This document shows, one piece after another, positions 57,197-64,000 of a stretch of DNA of 64,000 nt. The translations under genes were made by a program, and so were the position numbers. Under the pieces are notes generated by a model that was not told where the DNA came from, searched no databases, and saw nothing but the letters and a program-made list of their open reading frames with translations. Where the stretch lies: positions 123,175,422 through 123,239,421 of the forward strand of contig NC_035448.2 in the NCBI RefSeq assembly GCF_002127325.2. The letters run 5' to 3'. Origin of the DNA: Helianthus annuus. Taxonomy: Eukaryota > Streptophyta > Magnoliopsida > Asterales > Asteraceae. Numbering within the stretch: position 1 is the first letter of the stretch; every line of letters begins with the position of its first letter.

Positions 57197-60100
57197 ATGA
57201 TTTGTTATGTGCAGGATCTTCCAAAACTTGTATCCAGGTGGATAATGGATAGTGGAGCGTCAAGGCATATGACAGGGAAGACCGCATTGCTGTATGATGT
57301 GAATAACATTAACGGTGGTTATGTGGGTTTTGCGGGTAATCAAGGAGGTAGGATCATAGGTGAAGGAACATTGTCAAATGGCATTATAACGTTTGAGAGA
57401 GTTAACTACATCGCTGAGCTGGAGAACAACCTGCTGAGTATCTCCCAGATCTGTGACAGGATGTATACTACTCATTTCACCGACAAAGAATGTTTGATCT
57501 TGAAACCGGGATTTGTGATACCTGAAGAGTGGATCATCATGAGGGCACCAAGAGTCAACGATCTGTACGTGTTGGACATGAGCGTCACTACTACAACCAC
57601 GGGTCAGGCTCATTGTTTTGCGTCCAGAGCAACGGAGAAAGAGTCAAGGTTATGGCACCGAAAGATGGGGCATATTCACCTAAGGAAAATGAATCACTTG
57701 GTACATAACGATTTGGTCATTGGAGTGCATGTTAAAGGTTTTCATCTGGAAGGGGAGTGCATAAGTTGTGTCAAAGGCAAACAGAAGAAAAAGTCACACC
57801 CTACAAAGCAAGTCAATTCAGTTTCAAGACCTTTGGAAAGACTTCATATGGATTTGTTTGGTCCAGTGAATGTCAAGAGTATAACAGGAGATTCCTACTG
57901 TTTGGTCGTGACTGATGATTATTCCAGATTTTCTTGGGTGATGTTTTTGAAATCAAAAGATGAGACTTTTGATAGTTTGATGGCATTGTTTAAAAGAATT
58001 GAGAATCTGTACCAGAGGCCAATCTGTAGAATTCGCAGTGATAATGGTACTGAGTTCAAAAACAGTAAGATGGAAGAATTTTGTGACGAACGAGGTATAC
58101 TGCATGAGTTTAGTGCGCCGTACACTCCGCAGCAGAATGGAGTTGCAGAACGCAAAAACAGGACGCTAATCGAGACAGCCAGAATGATGCTTGCAGACTC
58201 TAAGTTACCAATTAATTTCTAGGCTGAAGCTGCTTCTGCTGCATGCTATACTCTCAACAGAGTTCTTACTGTAAAGAAGTTCAACAAGACGTGTTTTGAG
58301 CTACTCAATAAACGCAAGCCAAATTTGAAGTATCTAGAACCGTTTGGGTCACCCTGTACGGTGATAGAGCCTAAAGGAAAGCTTGGTCCGAAGAGCGTTG
58401 AGGGAATCTTTGTGGGTTATTCAAGTTGGGTTATTCAAGTCCTTTGCGACGTGTTTTCATTCCAAGCGACAAGCAGATTATTGAGGCAGCAAATGTTGAA
58501 TGTCAAGGGTACACTATGCCGCCACAGAATCCTGGTGATTCATGGCGTTATCATTATGACAAACTTTGGGATTCGTTTGACATGAGAGAAGAATCAGAGG
58601 AAGAAGAAGATTTCTTTGATGAGCTGGATATTTTGCGAGAGTATGAGTCGTAGCTCAGGTTTTCAGGGGAGTATTCTAGAAGACCTCGGGAAACTTCAAA
58701 TGATGATGAAGCAGGTCCTAGTAATGCTGGTGAAAATGATGATGAAGTTGCTCCTGCTAATCAGTCGGAGGTGAATGATGATCAAGAAGCTGAAAATATG
58801 CCAGTATTTGACCATGGTGATTCAGATCTTGAGGGGGAGCAGATCCAGTTGTCAAGTCAAACAAACCAAGTTGGTGAACAAGATGCAGAACAGAATGTTA
58901 CTAATCTGAAGGGAAATGTAGAAGTTCCAAGCGAAGTGATGCCGCGAACTCTTTCTTATCATCCAGAAGAGTTAATCATAGGAGAATTGCAATCGGGCGT
59001 TCGCACGAGACGTTAAATTGACCAGGGCTTAACATGTTTTTATTCTACAGTAGCACCTTTACAAACTGAATTTTCATTAAGTTGTTTTATCTCGCAGGTC
59101 GAACCGAGAACTTACAAAGAGGTGCTTACTGAAGACTCTTGGGTCATAGCGATGCAAGAAGAGTTAAGTCAGTTTGAAAAGTTGGGGGTGTGGAAGTTAG
59201 TTGATTTACTAGATGGTCAAAGAAAAATCAATACAAAATGGGTTTTCAAGTGTAAGAGGGACGACAGAGGAGTGGTTGTAAGGAACTAAGCTCGACTCGT
59301 TGTTCAGGGCTTTAGTCAACAGGAGGGGATTGATTTTACCGAAGTCTATGCTCCTGTCGCACGACTAGAGGCTATCAGAATTTTCCTAGCATTTGCTCTT
59401 GGAAGAATTTCAAAGTATATCAGTTAGATGTTAAATCAGCGTTTCTTTATGGGAAGGTCAAAGAGGAGGTTTATGTTGGTCAGCCGCCGGGCTTTACTGA
59501 CCCAATCCACAAGAACAAAGTTTATCTGCTGGACAAAGCGTTGTATGGCCTACATCAGGCGCCGAGAGCCTGGTACGAGACTTTGTCTCAACACCTACTC
59601 GCTAACCAGTTTATACGTGGAAAAGTGGATGCCAATCTCTTCACTAAAGTCGTTGATGGTTATCTTCTGATAGTACAAATTTATGTAGATGATATAATTT
59701 TTGGGTCAACGAATGAGAAATTGTGCAAAGATTTCGAACAAGTGATGAAGCAGAAATTCGAAATGTCATCAATGGGGGAGATGAAATTCTTTCTGGGTTA
59801 CAAGTTGAACAACTTCCTGAAGGAATTTTCATTCATCAAACGAAGTACGTGCATGATATTCTAGAGAAATTTGGAATGTCAAGTTCTACTCCAGCTGCTA
59901 CTCCACTTGCGACTAATCATGGGATTCACCCAGATCTCACCGGAGACAGGGCTGATGAAACGTTTTACCGTTCCATGATAGGTTCTTTGATGTATCTGAC
60001 TGCTTCACGTCCTGACATCATGTACCCAACGTGCCTCGCAGCAAGATTTCAGTCTAACCCGAGAGCATCGCACATGATTATTGTCAAAAGGATATTACGT

Positions 60101-60724
60101 TACCTGAAAGGTACTCCGTCATTGGGGTTATGGTATCCTAGAAAAGGTGCTTTTACGCTCGAAGGGTATTCCGATTCGGATTTCGGATGCTGCAAAGTCA
60201 ACGCAAAATCAACAACTGCAGGATGCCAGTTCTTTGGACCGAGATTGGTTACCTGGCAGTGTAAGAAACAAACATCTGTGGCGCTATCTACATGTGAAGC
60301 GGAGTACGTTTCTGCTAGCAGTTGCTGCTCTCAGATCCTGTGGATACAGCAACAGATGCGCGACTACGGTTTGTAGTTTCTTAACACACCTTTGTTTGTT
60401 GATAATGAGGCCGCAATTAATATAACTAAAAATCCAGTACATCACGCTAAAACTAAACATATCGAAATTCGTCATCACTTTATTCGCGATTGCTTCGAGA
60501 AAAAGTTGATACGAATTGAGAAAATCCACACTGACGAACAAAAAGCTGATTTGCATACCAAAGCTTTTGATAAAAATCGGTTTCAATATTTGTTAAAACT
60601 TAATGGTATGAAATTGCTTTCGGTATCGGATGGGGTTGTGAGCGTTGATGAGAGTACTGTTGCGGATGAAGATGAGAAACAATCTGCGATGGTTTGTCGG
60701 TTTTTTACGTGTTTTGGTATTTAG
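57197..60724 (+). pseudogene. Copia pol, broken
   Basis: Copia order: protease (WIMDSGASRHMTG, about 57237), integrase (LWHRKMGH zinc-binding region at about 57650; DLFGPV; SDNGTEF at about 58035; QQNGVAERKN), RT (KWVFKCKRDD at about 59236; YVDDIIFGS at about 59683) and RNase H (CEAEYVSAS at about 60293), ending at 60724. Lesions: stops at 58220-58222, 58651-58653, 59014-59016, 59287-59289 and 60374-60376; a 14-bp tandem duplication at 58414-58440; and single-base deletions near 59398 and 59800. Gag and pol are in different frames. Confidence 0.93.
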
Positions 60725-62344
60725 GGGGAGATAGATAGATAGTTATAGATAGTTGTACATAGTTTATTTTCAGAAAAATACAAAAACAGTAAAAAAATGC
60801 AAAAATACAAAAACATGATAAAATTGAAAAAAGAGCTTGTGTATATAGGGAAAATGATTGTACATCGGCTAGACAATTACAGTATGCTAAAGATTTGGAA
60901 AGACAAAATGAGTTAAACAGTCTCACTAACGATGTGTCGATAGGTTTTCGTACATTTAGTAGATTTATTCGGGATATAAACCTAAAATTTCAAACTTGTG
61001 AAATTCGTGGGGAACACTACTTGGATATATAGGTAACTCCTGAAATCTCGTTTGAAAGGTCTCGTATTCTGATATACTAGGTGTTTATACTCTATGATGT
61101 CTGGGGTATTATTCCGGGACTTCTGCTGAACGGTAGTTCTGACCTAGTCCTTGGCTAATACTTTATCCAAAATGCTTGAAATATAGCATAAAGCCCTCAG
61201 CTGGTTAGACAATAAAATTGATAATCAGTTGTTGTAGCTAAAAAGATCCTCTAAAGGGGACACACTGCAAAGTCGAAGCTGATATCTCTCTGCTGAACGG
61301 AAGTTCTGACCTGAGATCCCTCAGTTCTCGCATTTAACCCCTAATTTATGTACAGACATCATTGTAGTATTCTTGCCTGTAAGACTGAATATTGGGATTC
61401 TGGATACGGGAGTATATTCAAGAGGTGGGACACATGAATTGATCTAAGTTCTTAAAACACTTAAACGGTATCCTGAATAGATTGAAGTTTGTGTGAGAAT
61501 TTGAGATGGATTAGTATATCGACAATCGAGGTGAATTGTTTAAATCTGTGTATGTAATGTAGCTTAACGGTACTTGTAATCTGTCTGAAAAGCTGATATG
61601 ATTCCCTGACACGCTCGCCAAAAAATAAAACTTGTAAATAGTTTACTTTTCCGCAATTTAAGTTTTCTGTTATTTCATTTCTTAGTTTAGATAACCTTAA
61701 AATCCAAAAAGATTTTGTTTCTGCTTTATTTTAGACAAACCAGAGTGGAAAGTTGATTGTCGGATTCTAGAAAGATGAAGCAGATGCAGGAGATTCTGAG
61801 CTGAAGAATGAGAAGAGCTTACATTGTTGGAAGTTTGATTGTTTTCAAATTCACAAACAAGTTCATTAAGTTGATACTTGTTATTTTCAGAAAAAGTTAA
61901 AAATGATTTTACTAAATCAGTTTGATTCGTCAAAAGATCAACCAGGGTCATTAAATTGAACTTGGTAGATTAATCAGGTGATCAGGGTCATTAACTTGAA
62001 CTTGAAAACTTGAGTGGATTTCTTAAGAGCTGATTGAATTTGTTTTTATTGTTAGAAAAGATAGATCGTAACGTTATTGGTTGAGTAACAGGTTTGGAAA
62101 CTTCATTATTCCCAACGGAGGCAAATTGTCAAAGCTTGAACCAGATATCTCAAGATCTCAGCATACTGAGAGGGGGAGTCTGTGAAAGAGGAAGTCTGGA
62201 TCAACAGCTAATGGGAAGCTTGAAGTTAGAGCTAGGAGACAATCCTGAAACCTGTGAGGAATACTTGTGAGAATAGACAGAGTTGAGGAAAAGACTAAGA
62301 CTGAAGACTATGGAACTGAAGACTGATACAGACTACGTCAACAT
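60725..62344 (+). other. long non-coding 3' region of the Copia element
   Basis: 1.6 kb between pol and the final polypurine tract, with no ORF of note. It opens with GGGGGAGATAGATAGATAG and contains GAGAGGGGGAGTCTGTGAAAG near 62169, both resembling the true tract at 62349. A GCTGAACGG(T/A)AGTTCTGACC phrase occurs twice (about 61126 and 61291), and CAGGGTCATTAA(A/C)TTGAACTTG occurs twice (about 61942 and 61984). Confidence 0.75.
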
Positions 62345-62357
62345 CCAAGGGGGAGTC
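62345..62357 (+). promoter_or_regulatory. polypurine tract of the Copia element
   Basis: AAGGGGGAG-type tract next to the 3' LTR; it is the third such purine run in the 3' region. Confidence 0.85.
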
Positions 62358-62784
62358 TGTTGATGCACGGAATGTCTGTTGACTGCGTCTACAAAAAGTC
62401 TGAAGTCAAGATTAGTCAACAGGGGGTCAAAATGTAAAATATGTAACATTTGCATATAGGTTCGCTTTTTTGTCATAGTTACATAGTGGTCCGCTCATAG
62501 GGTATTATTGTGGTCCGCTTTTGTGTCAAGTTGTAACAAGTCCACTTATATGGTCTGTCATATAAGCGAACCATAGTGTCTATAAATAGTGGTGTCTTCT
62601 GAGCGGACCTAATACGTATGTTTGTATGCTGGAGTGAAACTCTGTCAAATTTTCAGTAGAAAAGTAATAAAAGCAAAGGAAATTAATAGGACAAGCTGTT
62701 GTAACCTTGCATATTCTGATTCCGCCTTTATATGTGAGGATGAGCTACTCTGACTGACTTTTCGGGTCAAACAACGGTCCAACA
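62358..62784 (+). repeat. 3' LTR of the Copia element
   Basis: 427 bp; it differs from the 5' LTR at seven transitions and no indels. Confidence 0.95.
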
Positions 62785-64000
62785 TACACCAATCTTCCCA
62801 AGTACAATTTGTATTCCTGTTCCTATTGTTATACCACAAATAACCATGCGTCTTAAGGTCCGAAAAAACCTCATCAATCTTTGTTTCTTTGTTATTGAAG
62901 ATACGATCATTACGAGCTTTCCAAATTCTCCAACATCCGATAATCATTAGGCCATGAACCATATTCTTTGTCACCGAATTGAGCCGCAAATTCTTATACA
63001 TACTCGTGAGGTCTTTTAAATCACACACGTAGAAAACTGGAAATCTACACCAATTAGCGATTGCTTGCCATAGAAAATTTGAAAACATACAACCTGTGAA
63101 TAGGTGTTCTGCCGTTTCTTCTCTGTCTTGACAAAATATGCACATGTTATTTCCCACTTGAACATTTCTCTTAAGCAAAGCTTCTTTGGTTGGTAAACGA
63201 TCGAGCCGTGCCCTCCACATAAAGATATTGCACTTCTTTGGAAGCCATTGACACCAATCAAAAATAGCCGATGTATTTGTAACTTTGGTGGATGATATCC
63301 ATTTTTTGATATTCACCACTGTAAACTCAGAACCGGTACCGTGCCACGACCATGAATCTTTCTTAGAAGAAAGATTCACATTCGCAAGCAACAAAAAACA
63401 ATCCGTCAATTCCATAGTTACGTCTAAAGATGTCGGATCGTGTTTCCAACGCCACGCAAAACTACTAGCACCACCAACTTTCAACACACGATCCGACACC
63501 TTACAATGCTTTTCGGTCTCTAAACGATAAAGATTTGGGAACGGAACCTTTAGAGGTTTATCACAAATCCATGGGTCCAACCAAAATCTTATCGTATCCC
63601 CCTTCCCAATCTCGGCTCTAACCAGAGAATTAAAATCGACCTCAGCAACTTTCAAGAGTCTACCTAGTTTAACTATATGGAACCACGCACCCTTAAACCT
63701 TCCTTGACATGGATATAATTCCCAATTCCAAGCCTGCAAATGAACGAAGTCTATTACCTTCCTCCATAAAGCATTCCCTTCGCACCGGTAACGCCATAAC
63801 CATTTCAACAGGAGACTATGATTAGAATTTTCCAACCGGTTAATTCCCAAACCCCCTTTATCTATTGGAACCGTCACTTTATCCCAACCCACCCAATGTA
63901 ATTTTTTCACCATATCACTACCTCCCCACAAGAATTTCTTCATTAAAGCTTCTAGATCAATAATCACCTTTTTTGGAGCTTTGTATAAAGAGAAATAGTA
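62785..64000 (-). CDS. L1-type LINE ORF2, C-terminal part
   Basis: Minus-strand frame open from the window edge. It covers the region downstream of the RT domain (FLWGG, GGLGINRL, FWLDPW motifs common in plant LINEs). It then has the zinc-binding zf-RVT domain (FMWRARLDRLPTKEALLKR, then CIFCQDREETAEHLFTGC at about 63084-63146) and ends near WEDWC where the Copia element cuts in. The last few codons, the stop and the poly(A) tail are at 28742-28838. The RT catalytic domain and ORF1 lie outside the window. This part shows no lesion other than the Copia insertion, which separates the frame from its stop and 3' end. Confidence 0.9.

Larger units (their letters stand above)
28839..62784 (+). mobile_element. 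Ty1/Copia-type LTR retrotransposon hosting two Ty3 elements
   Basis: Bounded by TACAC at 28834-28838 and 62785-62789. LTRs are 28839-29265 and 62358-62784, both 427 bp, differing at 7 positions, all transitions. Without the two nested elements it is about 10.5 kb. Order: LTR, primer site, repeat-rich leader, very long gag, protease-integrase-RT-RNase H (copia order), a 1.6-kb non-coding tail, polypurine tract, LTR. Gag and pol carry many stops and frameshifts, so it is no longer autonomous. The long gag, long 3' region and repeated purine tracts recall Sirevirus-like Copia elements, but the short LTRs do not, so the lineage is left open. Confidence 0.95.

Noticed and set aside
60705..60926. 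Minus-strand hydrophobic frame after Copia pol, considered as an envelope-like gene
   Set aside because: It is on the wrong strand, short and AT-driven; no envelope-like ORF is present after pol in sense direction.

Overview
The window is nuclear DNA of a flowering plant. It holds two spliced housekeeping genes (mitochondrial Hsp70 and plastid glutamyl-tRNA reductase) in a sea of plant-type transposable elements. The style of the Ty3 and Copia elements suggests a large-genome eudicot such as an Asteraceae species; that family assignment is inference from pattern, not proof.

Layout. 1-1834: 3' part of a mitochondrial Hsp70 gene (+), cut by the window edge. 4030-6059: complete three-exon glutamyl-tRNA reductase gene (-). 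6400-10000: dispersed repeats and short DNA transposons (nested hAT-type MITEs, a Mutator-type MITE). 10065-16600: a Copia-type LTR element (-) with almost identical LTRs but a decayed interior. 16601-22271: Helitron 3' ends, a GT/GA microsatellite, and a Ty3-type LTR remnant carrying a hAT-type MITE. 22594-26549: a second, complete six-exon mitochondrial Hsp70 gene (-), inverted relative to the first, with a hAT-type element in intron 1. 27201-27987: a Tourist-like MITE and a SINE-like element.

28742-64000 is one nested stack. A LINE (-) was split by a Copia element (+, 28839-62784, target-site duplication TACAC). The gag gene of that Copia was then split twice: by a Ty3 element with 3.4-kb LTRs (31027-45024, CCCCG) and by a second Ty3 element with 2.26-kb LTRs (47200-56666, GCTGA). 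Every junction can be read exactly. LTR divergence falls with nesting depth (7/427, then about 10/3401, then about 1/2260), which agrees with the insertion order.

The most unusual signals are: an intact 404-codon extra ORF upstream of gag in the first Ty3 element, whose own gag-pol is broken at least six times; a likely 90-nt intron inside gag of the second Ty3 element; and dense arrays of short CG-containing motifs in retroelement promoter and leader regions. One 16-bp form of these motifs is shared, in the same sense orientation, by an unrelated Copia-type element and a Ty3 element. The two host genes act in different organelles (mitochondrial protein import and folding; first committed step of tetrapyrrole synthesis in plastids), and nothing in the sequence suggests they work together.
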